From positions 439,001 to 503,000 of the forward strand of contig NC_020172.2 in assembly GCF_000224145.3 (NCBI RefSeq): a stretch of 64,000 nt of DNA, in the 5' to 3' direction. Made by a program: the position numbers and the translations under genes. The notes under the pieces are model-generated. The model worked only from the letters and a program-made list of their open reading frames with translations. It searched no databases and had not been told where the DNA came from. Within the stretch, counting starts at the first letter, position 1, and the number at the start of each line of letters is the position of its first letter. Source of the stretch: Ciona intestinalis (taxonomy: Eukaryota; Chordata; Ascidiacea; Phlebobranchia; Cionidae). This document shows positions 54,412-64,000 of the stretch, piece after piece.

Positions 54412-57400
54412 TTATTTTGTTATTTTGCGAACCACAATCGTCAATACGTCAGAATAAATGATCGGGTTGATGACGCTGTTTATAGGAAGCAACACCCCAG
54501 CGCTGATGACGTACACGATTCGGTCAAGTTGGACGCCAGACAAGCTCACAAAAGCCATGATACAGATTGGAATCCAACAACAAAAGTTGGTGAGGATAAG
54601 AAGGGATATAGTCTTCTGTAGCTTGTTGCTCCTTTGAGCGTCGAATTTCATTTTTGTACTCCGTTTATACATAAACAAGTAGCATGCAACCATGTAGATG
54701 AATAAGAAAAAGTTAATGCAGATTAATGCTGTGGAATACTCCCAAGCCTCCGAACCAACATGGGAGAACAACTTGGGCATGCAGACGCTTGTTTCGCCGA
54801 AATATCCAAACTCCGCTTTCATCTCGAGTTCCCGAAATGTTTCAGCAATCTTCCGCTTTACATCAGCCCAATTCTGGAGCACAGAAGGGGTCCCGTCGGT
54901 CAGCCGTGTTATGTTGTTGTACAGTAAATACATTTCCTGCTTGCTGATTACTTGCTTAGAATAGAAATAATTTGGAAACCAAACGCTGGCAACAAAGTAG
55001 CCAGATTTTAAATTTAGAAGTGGCAATATTCCAAGTAGAATCCCAACAATCCACGCTGCTACTGTTGGCATGACAAACGTCACCCATTTGACATGCGTCA
55101 TCTTAAATGGTTCATAAACAGAAATTAATCGAAACGTAGCCATCACCGCCATAGTAAGAGCTGAAACTTCAGATGAAATGATCGTTAGTGAACCGAAACC
55201 CGAACAATGATTGCTGGTTCGCCATTCAGCATCATGGTAGCAATATCTACCCGAGTACTCGACTCCTTTGCTCGATATTGCAACCAAGTAGACGCCCATC
55301 AAGAAATCTGATATTGACAGGTTGAGTACAAACCAATGTAGAGAAGCTTTAATTTGAGTGAGATCTGGTCTTAATAGTGAAAGCACCGTGTGAAGAAAGA
55401 CTCCACCATTCCCAACCAAACATACAATTCCCATGACCCAGAAAAATGCCCTGAACACTGGATTACCAATCATTTCAAATGGGGATGAGAATACGGAGGT
55501 TTTATTACTGTTTGCCGGGCATTCGTCGCTGCCATCACTACAATCTTTGAATCCATTTTCAACTCGGCTTCTTTCCACAGAGAGAGGTTGCTTGTTGAGG
55601 CAGTAGAAGCGGGAATACTGACACAGCGATTCTAATTCATCTGAACCATCTTTACAATCATGCACACCATCGCAAACCAAATCTTGTTTTATACTTACAG
55701 CATCTTTAGTCGAATTCGTGCAGTAAAATCGTTCAGTGCAGTTCACTTCGTCAAACCCGAACCCGCAAACACGACTTGCCCCTTGTTCATCAACCGCAGG
55801 CCGACCGTCGCAGTATTCTCTCGCAGAGAGTGATATGGCTCCACTATTTTCCCACACAGGTGTCAGTTTCAGCTTATGACAATTTACATCGACGTCACAG
55901 AAGTGCTGTGTTTGATTCGGGCATCCTACGTCACACTCATCTTCTCGATTGTAGCATTCTGGAATGCCGTCGCACATGGTTGCATTCTTATAGATCCGAT
56001 TATTTTTGTCCACGCTACAAACTATATGCCCGCTCCCTTTTTGTTGATTCATTTTAGATTTCATGCAGAACTTGTTGTTCAAACTGTCGTTACAATATAT
56101 GGAATTGTTGCATACAACTTCATTGGTTTTCATGCAAACGCCATTGCAAATGATTTCGTTTGAGTGACAGCTCTTTTGGAACTGACCCAAAACGTCATCA
56201 CACAAAGTTTGGTCCTGGCACAAACATTCGTCGGATAAATCATAGCAATCTATTACTCCATCGCAAACTTGCTTGCCTGAAATCATCAACTTTCCATCCA
56301 AACAACGAAAACATTTTAACTTTCCATCAACGAAGCAATTATCTGAGCCATCTTCGCAGTACGAGTTGTTGTTGTAAAGATTAATTTGTGGAAGAACACA
56401 CGATTGCTTGAGCTGGAAATATTCGCTCTTTGCCCTGCATTTAAACCCTGGTACGTCATACATTTCGTCACTTCCGTCGCCGCAGTCTGTTTTTCCGTTA
56501 CAGAAATTAGGGGCGATGACGAAGCCCTTATCTTCACATCGTTGCAAGCCGACCTTGGAGTAATAATCTTCAATACACCACCACTCTGGGTCAAGAAACG
56601 TCTGGCTCACACTTGAGTATGATTGCATAGGAATACAATTCAGATCTCGCTTAACAGTTCGGTTAAGTGCTTTAAGGTATTCGAGTTCCGTCTCATTTCT
56701 ACAATGAAAAACTTCTCCACATTTTGTGTCGTATTTATCGTAACCTTGAGACAATGTTTTGGCATATTTCACGCACTTTATTTGACAAGCTTCGTCAGAT
56801 TTATCTTCGCATCTACCGTATCCATCCAGAAGATAGTTCACATCTACACATCCTAAGTTAGAAGTGCAGTTCGTTGAGTTTAGCATGCACCCGCATTTTA
56901 ACTGCCCAGGCTCGCATGTACAATTCTTTTCGTCCGACCAGTCCGTACAAAGAGGATAACCATCGCATATATCGCTTTGTTTATAACAGTGCGAGATATA
57001 ATCAGAGCCAATAGGACACCCTTGTCCATTTTTGTCGCAGTCGCATTGAAATTCATCCCTGCCACACGTGAAGTTACACCCTCTTTCATCGCTCCAATCT
57101 CCGCAATAGTTCCATCCATCACAGGCATACAAACTTTGGTAACACGGCCAGAAATACACTTTGTCTTTACGATCGCAAGTCCCATTAAAAAAGCAATCAC
57201 ACGGCTTATGATTTACTGTGTCACATTCACTAATACAGTCATTTTCGTCGCTCCAGTCCCCACAATCATTGAAACCGTCACACTTCATCCAATCGCTGTA
57301 ACGCCCCCTTAAACGAATCCCGTTTTTCATACAAACTCCTTGGTCCCTTTGGCAATCGCATACACGTGGAAAACCTATAATTATTATATTGTGTATAAAA

Positions 57401-58519
57401 GCGGAAAGTTTACATATAGAGTGACATAAATTTTTATTTGTCTCTTTAAAGAAGCACCGTTTTTCAATTGCATCCTAATTTATTTTAATTATAAACTACA
57501 ACTTAATTTGAATTAATTTATACTCTAATGTTGGTTTAGCAGCCAAGTGTTATTTAACACTTTTCCTCAAGTAGTTTTTTTTACAAGTAGCCTGTTTTAA
57601 CGGTTATTGTTGAGTTGCGTCTCTTCGTTGTTTTAATCAATTTGATCTTAACCATCGTATTCGAAAAGATGAATAAATATGTTATGAATACAACAACCAA
57701 AAAGGTATTTACATGCATCAGATAGGTTCTTTTTCCCACATCCACTGAAGCAGTCTTTTTCATCACTCCAATCCCCACAATCATTAAAACCGTTACATTT
57801 CATAGCCGTGGTGTACCGCCCTATTAAACGAACCCCATCCTTCATACAAACTCCCTGATTCCGGAGGCAATCGCAAACAAGATGCCAACCTATTAATAAA
57901 TCGTATGTAATCGAAAGTCTGCTGTTGCTACTAGCACGGCCTAACTATCTCTAGTAGGCCGTGCTACTAGGCATAACATAATACGGTGCTAGTAAAGAAT
58001 CCTCCATACCTACGTTATCTGACCGCTAATCGTAACCACTAACAAGTAACCCCTATAACCATAACTTATCTACCAACGTGCAACACTTTCCACCAGCCTA
58101 ATATGTAACGTATACCGGAGGATTCTTTACTAGGGCCCAAAATACTTAGGTTTACCTAAAGGCCAATATTCCAAGTACTATAATCGTTACGTTTGTATAA
58201 AATGAATGAATGTAACTTATACTGTATCCTTGCGTGGCCAGAAAACGACAGTCGTTATAAACACAGTTTTTTTTTTTTTTTTTTGTATGGCTGATAATTT
58301 GGACAACCTTAGTGACCACTGGGTTGGAGCAATTGCCATTAAGTGTCTTGCCCAAGGACCCATAGGCCCGCAGTGGTAGCAGCGACGAGCCTAGAACCCA
58401 TTACCTCGTCTAATCACTTTGCCACGGCGCCGGATAATGTAAAAATATACGGCACAAACTTACCGCCAACACAAAACAAAAACCCCAACAAGAAGAAGGC
58501 AAATCAAGGCTATGTTCAT
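54412..58519 (-). CDS. LDLa-repeat rhodopsin-family GPCR
   Basis: Main exon 57374-54412 plus an upstream exon 57889-57713 (177 nt, phase 1-1) that encodes one more module; they join in phase. About 13 LDL-receptor class A-like modules are readable, the best being CDGFNDCGDWSDENDC, CDGWNYCGDWSDERGC, CDGVHDCKDGSDE and GFKDCSDGSDEC; some have lost cysteines or calcium-binding acids. A seven-helix domain follows (FWVMGIVCLVGNGG, LNLSISDFLMGVYLVA, a CF-rich TM6 with TNFCCWIP, NPIIYS in TM7). LDLa plus 7TM without leucine-rich repeats resembles mollusc GRL101 and relaxin-receptor relatives that lack LRRs. The ligand is unknown. A candidate first exon with a signal peptide (MNIALICLLLVGVFVLCW, 58519-58464) has a good donor but ends in phase 2, whereas 57889 starts in phase 1, so an exon is missing or this exon is not the start. 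Confidence 0.85.
57990..58132. repeat. Small MITE with CTAGTAAAGAATCCTCC inverted repeats
   Basis: CTAGTAAAGAATCCTCC at the left and GGAGGATTCTTTACTAG at the right are perfect 17-bp inverted repeats 143 bp apart, with further weaker pairing inside (acctacgtta / taacgtatacc). It lies in the GPCR intron upstream of 57889. Confidence 0.75.
58196..58434 (-). repeat. SINE copy, near full length, minus strand
   Basis: Tail ('gaatgaatgtaacttatactgtatccttgcgtggcc'), a long T run, body ('gaccactgggttggagcaattgccattaagtgtcttgcccaagg') and head ('ctaatcactttgccacggcgccgg'). The head ends about 30 bases from the candidate signal-peptide exon of the GPCR. Confidence 0.85.
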
Positions 58520-58717
58520 TATGTTCTAACTAGCATTCAAATTACTTATGTACCTGATATAGCTACAAAAATAGAGAGTGTAATATTACAGATAAAATGT
58601 ATAAATACCAGTTATGCTTATGAATAACAAAGAAACAACAGCTTAATAAGCTATTACATGCTCCATAGGCCTCAACTAAATTCAAACTGTATATTGGACA
58701 AGACTTGTCACTGTTCT

Positions 58718-58754
58718 ACCATAGTATACTGAAGTCACTTCAGTATACTATGGT
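58718..58754. repeat. Perfect 37-bp palindrome
   Basis: The arm ACCATAGTATACTGAAGT (58718-58735), one central C, and its exact reverse complement (58737-58754). No function is visible; it may be a minimal foldback element. Confidence 0.9.
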
Positions 58755-59233
58755 TCAACATTGTACATTTCCGCCTATACGTATATTTCAGTTCTCGGAA
58801 AGTTAAAAGATGATATAAGAAGCTACTTATATATGTTCGGGCCTGCGCTGTGAAGTATTCGTTGTGCCGCGTGAATAAACGGGATACAACGAGTCGTTAA
58901 CGTAGCTTTTATAGAGTTTAGCATTTACGCAAGTACCCCTCACCTCCAAGAAAAAAGGACTAGTTTAATACGAATGTAAAGTTTTTTAAATAAAATTTAT
59001 TGGCGTATAGCATTTACTGCTTGACAATGCATGTAATGTGCGGCAAACTTACACAAAAGCAGCACAATTATTGTGGGTGTAAATTCCCTCATCGTGATGT
59101 AGACACAATTGCATGCGACTTTTAAAAAGGGTGTCGATTCATATGCCTAACCTTATACATTTTATTTTATATGAGTAAGGTCAAACAAAAGCCATGCCAT
59201 GAAGTTTCCCCATTCCTTAAGTAGAACTTATAG

Positions 59234-59884
59234 TATAGTAGGGTGAAAGATAGGACACTATGTCAGACGACACTTTGTTTTAATTCTCCTATTACGGACT
59301 CCCATTGAATGATAATCACAAACAATGTTACAGAATTATTCGACATTATTACCAAAACTGTATAAAGCGCCCACCAAATGCTGTTGTAAAATATTAAAAA
59401 ATGTGTTAAATAGAATCAGTGTTTTTTAACAGGTAAAAAAATGAAAAATAATAAGGTGCTAATTTTAAATACCTGCTAAGTCGTAGTAAAGCCGATGAAA
59501 TTTTGTAGTTTGCGAGTGTGACGAAATATTCAAATTGTACAAAATATTCCAGTTTTTTATGAAGCTAGCTATAATCGTTCACACTCGCAGCAAGCTATAC
59601 ACAAAATGTTATTGGCTTTATTATGATTTAGCGAGCATCCAATATTAGCACCTTACTATTTCGCGTTTATTAGCTGTTCAAAATATACTATTTCTATTTT
59701 TCATATTTTTTCTTATTTAAAAACAGTAATTAGCTTTGACGCGCGTTTTATATAGTCGTGATACTGTCGATTAAATCTGTAAAATTATTTTCCTGATTAT
59801 TATTAAATGCGGGTCCGTAAAAATAAAATTAAAAAAAGTCTTGTCTGACAAACTGTCCCATCTTCCCCACGCTACTGTGTTATA
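59234..59884. repeat. Long subfamily of the TA-flanked MITE (~650 bp)
   Basis: The left end 'tagtagggtgaaagataggacactatgtcagacgacac' and right end 'tcttgtctgacaaactgtcccatcttccccacgctac' form a long inverted repeat that continues with 'acggactcccatt..gataatca' against 'attattaaatgcgggtccgt'. The interior is non-coding. Confidence 0.8.
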
Positions 59885-61170
59885 AATTATGATTGTTACG
59901 TCCATCGTTGTAACCTATATATTTAAAGGCAGGAAAGGCATACCTACATTGATAAATGGATTGTCAGATTTGATGATTTATTTCGGCAATTTACAGATAC
60001 TGGATTGATATACCAGTTGCTTTTATATTTAAACTGGATCTCCCTGTATTAGGTTGTGTGGAACTGCACACGCATGACGTTGAAACACACGTGAACTTAT
60101 CTGGCCATCTTACTCCACCAATATTTCTGTGCAAAGGCACGACCTTCACTTTGACTGTTTGACATGTACCGCAATACTTATAGTGTTAACGGTTTAATAC
60201 CTACCGGTTTATTGATGTCCCATATTGATGTCCCAGAGAAGCCTTCATCGGGGGTTATTGCATTCTGTTAAACCGAGTAATTTTGAAGCAGTTAGGTGGT
60301 TAAATTATAGGCTGACGGTTTGAGGTAGTCCTCTTGTTGATTTGTTTTGTTGATTCGTATTCGACGGTATGTATAGGTTGCAGCAATAGACATGACTACT
60401 TATTTAGCATGCATATTCCTTATTTTTATTCAAATAGAATTATAAATAACACAGTTAATTTGTGTATGTGAAACATAGCTTAATTGCGATCTTTCAAAAA
60501 GGCGTTAGCTTCGCTTAACTTCATATCTATAATTACCAGTGTATAACATTTTGCGACACTGCAGTGATGCTTCCGGTTTCACACGATACGAATGGGTAAG
60601 CCAAATAGGTCGATTTGTGTGTGAACAAGAACGAAGGATATAGATAATATTTCGTCATATGAATTCTATGATAGATATTTGGAAATATGAAACAAGAAAT
60701 GTCTTCAATTTCCTTTTCCAGAAAGTTAGAACCAATGTCGACTGAATCTGTTTCTCATAAGGATAACTCGGTTGCGGCTTTATTTAGTAATGACATTTAC
60801 TCCAAACCTATTCGAATAGAAGCTCCATATCTGTTCGACTTACGACACAACAATGCAGGGCAATAAGCGCTATACACATACACAAGTAAACACGACATTG
60901 AAAGTTATATGCAGTTGCACACCGGTTTATTATAAACTGCTTATTAGCCAAGCACAGTATTCCTTTTTTTATATATTTCAGAAAAAAAAACACATATAGT
61001 TTATTCCCATTTCTATTTTATGTACAATTTAAAAACATATTTAAACCATATTTACAATCGTATTTAGGCTACAACACATTTTACACCGACTCATTGTCGG
61101 CACAGATTACACATTGTAAGATGTATAAATGAACATATCAGCTACTAAATCACCAGCATAAGTTATTAAG

Positions 61171-61644
61171 TTATGAAGCGGGCGAAATATTTTGGTCGAT
61201 TGGGTTTAAAAAGTTTGACACTTTCGTTTGCTTCAGTCCTTTCTTTGATCCAAGTGTTTGTCTTCTTTCTCTCAGCTTTGCCAGCACACAGTTCGCTTCA
61301 TTGACAAACAACTCACGTCTACCTTTGATCGAAACGCCGAACCGAATTTGTAAATCGAACTCGAAATCATTGTGCTTCTGAATACGATCCTCTGCGCTCT
61401 TCTGCATGTAGTCTACATACGACAAACAAGGAGACCAATCTTTTTTGTTGAGTAGGTCTCTCTTTGCAATTTTAAAGTCGCAGACCGACCAAGTTCCCCC
61501 GCAGTCCCTTAGTTTACACTTGCAACTGTAATCTCTGTCGGTTCGTTTTCCGGCCCTTCCGGAGTTTAATGCAATGGATAGTTCACTCGCTTGAATCTGT
61601 TCCATCAGCCAGTCATAATTTTCCGCTTTCTGTTTCACGTTCAT
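61171..61644 (-). CDS. Unrecognised 157-residue protein
   Basis: An uninterrupted ORF from ATG at 61644 to the stop at 61171. Not recognised. It is hydrophilic and basic, with a cysteine-rich patch (YSCKCKLRDCGGTWSVCDF, residues about 39-57), a predicted helical middle (YMQKSAEDRIQKHNDFEFDLQIRF) and a basic C-terminal third ending FLNPIDQNISPAS. There is no signal peptide or membrane segment. It could be the only exon of a small gene or the last exon of a longer one; no convincing acceptor or upstream exon was found. Codon use is balanced and unlike the AT-rich surroundings, which supports coding. Confidence 0.6.
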   Translation of the reverse strand: MNVKQKAENYDWLMEQIQASELSIALNSGRAGKRTDRDYSCKCKLRDCGGTWSVCDFKIAKRDLLNKKDWSPCLSYVDYMQKSAEDRIQKHNDFEFDLQIRFGVSIKGRRELFVNEANCVLAKLRERRQTLGSKKGLKQTKVSNFLNPIDQNISPAS

Positions 61645-62226
61645 ACTGAACCTAGTCTACCAACAAATGAATAAGCTTTATACTCCAAACACACTAATAT
61701 ACATTTTCGTGCGGGAATAGACCGGGGAAATACCCCAAAAGTTTTGTTGCGCTTGATGGTGCAATGTTTGTCATTCGGTGGTAGGCTATGTAAATAAGTT
61801 ACCAAGGCTGCGATTATGATTAAAGACAAGTAAATGATTAACAGCGTAAGTTACAGGCAAATTGGTTAATGATTGACAGCGTTCATCAACTGAGACAATG
61901 GCGTTAGCCGTTAAGTGCTCACAGACGAAACAACATACATAACCCCACCCTCTGATTGCAACTATTTTTAAGAGATCAGGTCTTAAAAATAAGAGTTCAG
62001 AATTTAAAATCCTGTTGTGAATAAAACGTTTAATAAACTTTGGAACCACGTCACTCCCCTAACAAATCAAAGTGCACGTACTGCGGTGGTTGTTCCGCAT
62101 GAGAGAATTCTCATGTAAATCAGTTAACTGTAAATACAAACAGAAATGCAGACATTTGGTATAACACACAGGTGAACAGCGTACTTTCATTGTATTTTAT
62201 CCACATTTAGGTCAGTATAAACTAAC
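61645..62226. promoter_or_regulatory. Divergent region before BCS1L with a lone 3' splice site
   Basis: A pyrimidine-containing acceptor 'tgtattttatccacatttag' ends at 62210, leaving a 16-base leader before the BCS1L ATG, as expected for spliced-leader addition. Two short minus ORFs (61829-61641 and 62049-61786) show nothing recognisable. Confidence 0.5.
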
Positions 62227-63486
62227 ATGCCGATACCCGAAGCGCTTGCTACTTTGGGTGACAACCAGTTTTTTGGGGCAGGATTTGGTTTATTTATGAT
62301 TGGTGCAGCGGCTTCAGTGATTCGAAAAGGTTCAGCAGTTGCAGTGCAACTTCTACGTCGAAGATTAATGACGACTTTAGAAATACCTGTGTCGGACCAT
62401 AGTTATCATTGGGTGCTGGAATGGATTGCTCAAAGACCGGATATGAGCTGTCATTTCAGCGTCAAAACAGCTTTTCAAAAGCTTCATAGCGGGAAGATTT
62501 CAACTGGGTTTGCGTTTGTGCCAAGCCCTGGAGCGCATTATATGTGGCTCGGCAAACTTCCCGTTAAAATTGAAAGGATAAGGGAAAAGCAGATGGTATC
62601 AGCAAACCAACATATACCATATGAGACTGTAACCCTTACCACCCTCGGTCGTAACAAAGAAGTATTTGAGCAACTTCTTCTTGAAGCTCGTAGTTTTGCT
62701 CTGCAGATGCAGAAAAACATGACACTTATATTCAAACCAATGGGAACGGAATGGAGACAGTTTGGAGAGCCGCAAAGAAGCAGACCTCTTCAGTCTGTTA
62801 TGCTGGCCAGGGGACAAAGTGAGAGAATATGGGAAGATGTTAACCAGTTCCTGCAGTCACAGCAGTGGTACATTGATCGTGGCATACCTCACAGAAGAGG
62901 ATACCTTTTGCATGGTCCTCCTGGATGCGGGAAGACCAGTTTCATTACAGCCTTGGCTGGTGAGCTTGAGTGCAGCATCTGTGTCTTGAACATTGGAGAC
63001 TGGACCCTCTCTGATGATCGTCTTCTACATTTCATGGTCAGTGCTCCTCCACAAAGCATCATCCTCCTGGAAGATGTTGATGCAGCTTTCCTAGATCGGA
63101 GCACAGAGCCACAGGACCCAAGGAGGCAAGGAATGAACATGGTGTCTCTGAGCGGGATTCTCAATGCCCTGGATGGGGTTGTCTCCTCAGAAGGCAGGAT
63201 TGTGTTCATGACCACTAATTATATTGAAAGGCTTGATGCAGCTTTGTTAAGACCTGGAAGGGTGGATGTGAAGGAACACGTTACCTACGCTGATACAGAA
63301 CAGATGTGTAGAGCTTTCATGCACTTCTTTCCATTAGAGAATCTAAAATACTCAGACAATTTTTCAAAAAATGTCCTAAAATTAAAAGAAAATGTTTCAA
63401 TGGCGCAGGTTCAAGCCTTTTTTATGCTGCACCGGACAGACCCAAAATACGCTTCAGAAAATGTTTCTGAAATGAGCAAATGTTAG
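62227..63486 (+). CDS. BCS1L: BCS1L, mitochondrial AAA ATPase for Rieske protein insertion (intronless)
   Basis: 419 residues, the same length as I recall for human BCS1L. N-terminus: FFGAGFGLFMIGAAASVIRKG is the transmembrane segment and internal targeting region. BCS1 domain: RRRLMTTLEIPVSDHSYHWVL and GFAFVPSPGAHYMW. AAA domain: Walker A GPPGCGKTS, Walker B ILLEDVDAAF, sensor FMTTNYIERLDAALLRPGRVD. The protein sits in the inner membrane and translocates the folded Rieske iron-sulfur protein into complex III. The gene is a single exon. A transporter gene starts about 180 bp downstream on the same strand. Confidence 0.98.
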   Translation: MPIPEALATLGDNQFFGAGFGLFMIGAAASVIRKGSAVAVQLLRRRLMTTLEIPVSDHSYHWVLEWIAQRPDMSCHFSVKTAFQKLHSGKISTGFAFVPSPGAHYMWLGKLPVKIERIREKQMVSANQHIPYETVTLTTLGRNKEVFEQLLLEARSFALQMQKNMTLIFKPMGTEWRQFGEPQRSRPLQSVMLARGQSERIWEDVNQFLQSQQWYIDRGIPHRRGYLLHGPPGCGKTSFITALAGELECSICVLNIGDWTLSDDRLLHFMVSAPPQSIILLEDVDAAFLDRSTEPQDPRRQGMNMVSLSGILNALDGVVSSEGRIVFMTTNYIERLDAALLRPGRVDVKEHVTYADTEQMCRAFMHFFPLENLKYSDNFSKNVLKLKENVSMAQVQAFFMLHRTDPKYASENVSEMSKC

Positions 63487-63669
63487 GCAAAATATGTGCT
63501 TTCTAAAATATTGTCTTAAATTTAAAATGCCACCATTTATGTTCCCAATTGTTTACAGTGAAAAGTATGCATAGATAACCTTGATTGTAAATCTGTGATT
63601 GCTGTTTATTAATAACAAATCAGATAATTTCTAATGACAAGGCACCAAAACTATCTTACAACTAATATA

Positions 63670-64000
63670 ATGGGGCTACAGCTTCATAAAAATGCTGTGG
63701 CATACGCTGCTACTACATTAGCATCAAGTGCTATGAATTCAGTCTTTTTCTTCTATTACGTCAAACTGTTTCTCGACACTTATAAAGTTTCACCAACGTG
63801 GTTCCAATTTGCGCAGGTAAGCTGGAAAAACAGGATTTTGAATCAAATTCAATTTATTTAAAAAGGTGTGTCTTTCATGAATGAAAGTATTGGTTACGTA
63901 GTAATAAAATGAACAGGTTTGAGTGTGATAGGCTAGTTAATAAATTTTGTTTGTTAGACAAAATTCTTCATTAAAATTTGTGGCCTTGGTGTCATTCTTT
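63670..64000 (+). CDS. MFSD13A/TMEM180-like transporter, first exon only (partial)
   Basis: The first exon 63670-63816 encodes MGLQLHKNAVAYAATTLASS then NSVFFFYYVKLFLDTYKVSP, ending GCGCAG before GTAAGC. This resembles the first membrane helix and loop of MFSD13A (TMEM180), where 'FLLYYVDTFVSVYKI' is at the same place. The rest lies beyond the window. Only one short exon is visible, so the family call is tentative. The start was taken at MGL rather than the upstream Met at 63634. Confidence 0.5.

Larger units (their letters stand above)
58520..61170. other. Intergenic region with a perfect hairpin and a long MITE
   Basis: Contains the palindrome at 58718-58754 and the MITE at 59234-59884. 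The rest shows no gene, RNA or further repeat I can support. Confidence 0.55.

Noticed and set aside
56898-57312. Overlapping ORFs on both strands within the GPCR exon
   Set aside because: They are frame shadows of the Cys-rich LDLa coding sequence.

Overview
The window looks like a tunicate chromosome, most likely Ciona. It is AT-rich and gene-dense, has short introns and chordate-type genes, and carries a tRNA-derived SINE and short palindromic TA-flanked MITEs like those known from Ciona. A 15-base stretch at 10346-10360 also matches, as I recall it, the Ciona spliced leader. Exon models were read by eye from splice sites and checked by reading phase. Assignments to named families rest on remembered human proteins, not on database searches.

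Layout. 434-11415 (-): CABIN1, a histone-chaperone partner, in 25 recognised exons; an assembly gap lies where its first TPR block should be. 12452-20179 (+): two tandem genes that I do not recognise, encoding small secreted proteins built from a repeated phase-1 exon with a C-x8-C 'DDEDC' core and Ser-Gly-rich linkers. This is the best candidate for an undescribed system. Its introns are packed with MITEs and a three-deep nest of elements. 21797-26500 (-): a SHIPPO/sperm-tail PG-repeat protein. 27353-34566: four adjacent intronless housekeeping genes, BBS5 (-), RAB33, ERCC3/XPB and COPS4 (+). 34800-36378 (+): a DUSP23-like protein that has lost its catalytic arginine. 37130-44076 (-): an XK-related scramblase-family protein with a very long tail. 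44480-52786 (+): a telomere-repeat-binding-factor-like protein in 20 exons with two telobox Myb domains. 54412-58519 (-): an LDLa-repeat GPCR. 61171-61644 (-): an orphan ORF. 62227-63486 (+): intronless BCS1L. 63670 onward (+): first exon of an MFSD13A/TMEM180-like transporter.

The genes do not form one pathway. Themes are nuclear or DNA maintenance (CABIN1, XPB, TRF-like, COPS4), cilia or sperm tail (BBS5, SHIPPO protein), membrane signalling (XKR, LDLa-GPCR) and mitochondria (BCS1L). Several intronless genes have a lone 3' splice site just before the ATG, which fits spliced-leader trans-splicing. Runs of N at 9573-9622 and 43543-43592 are assembly gaps.
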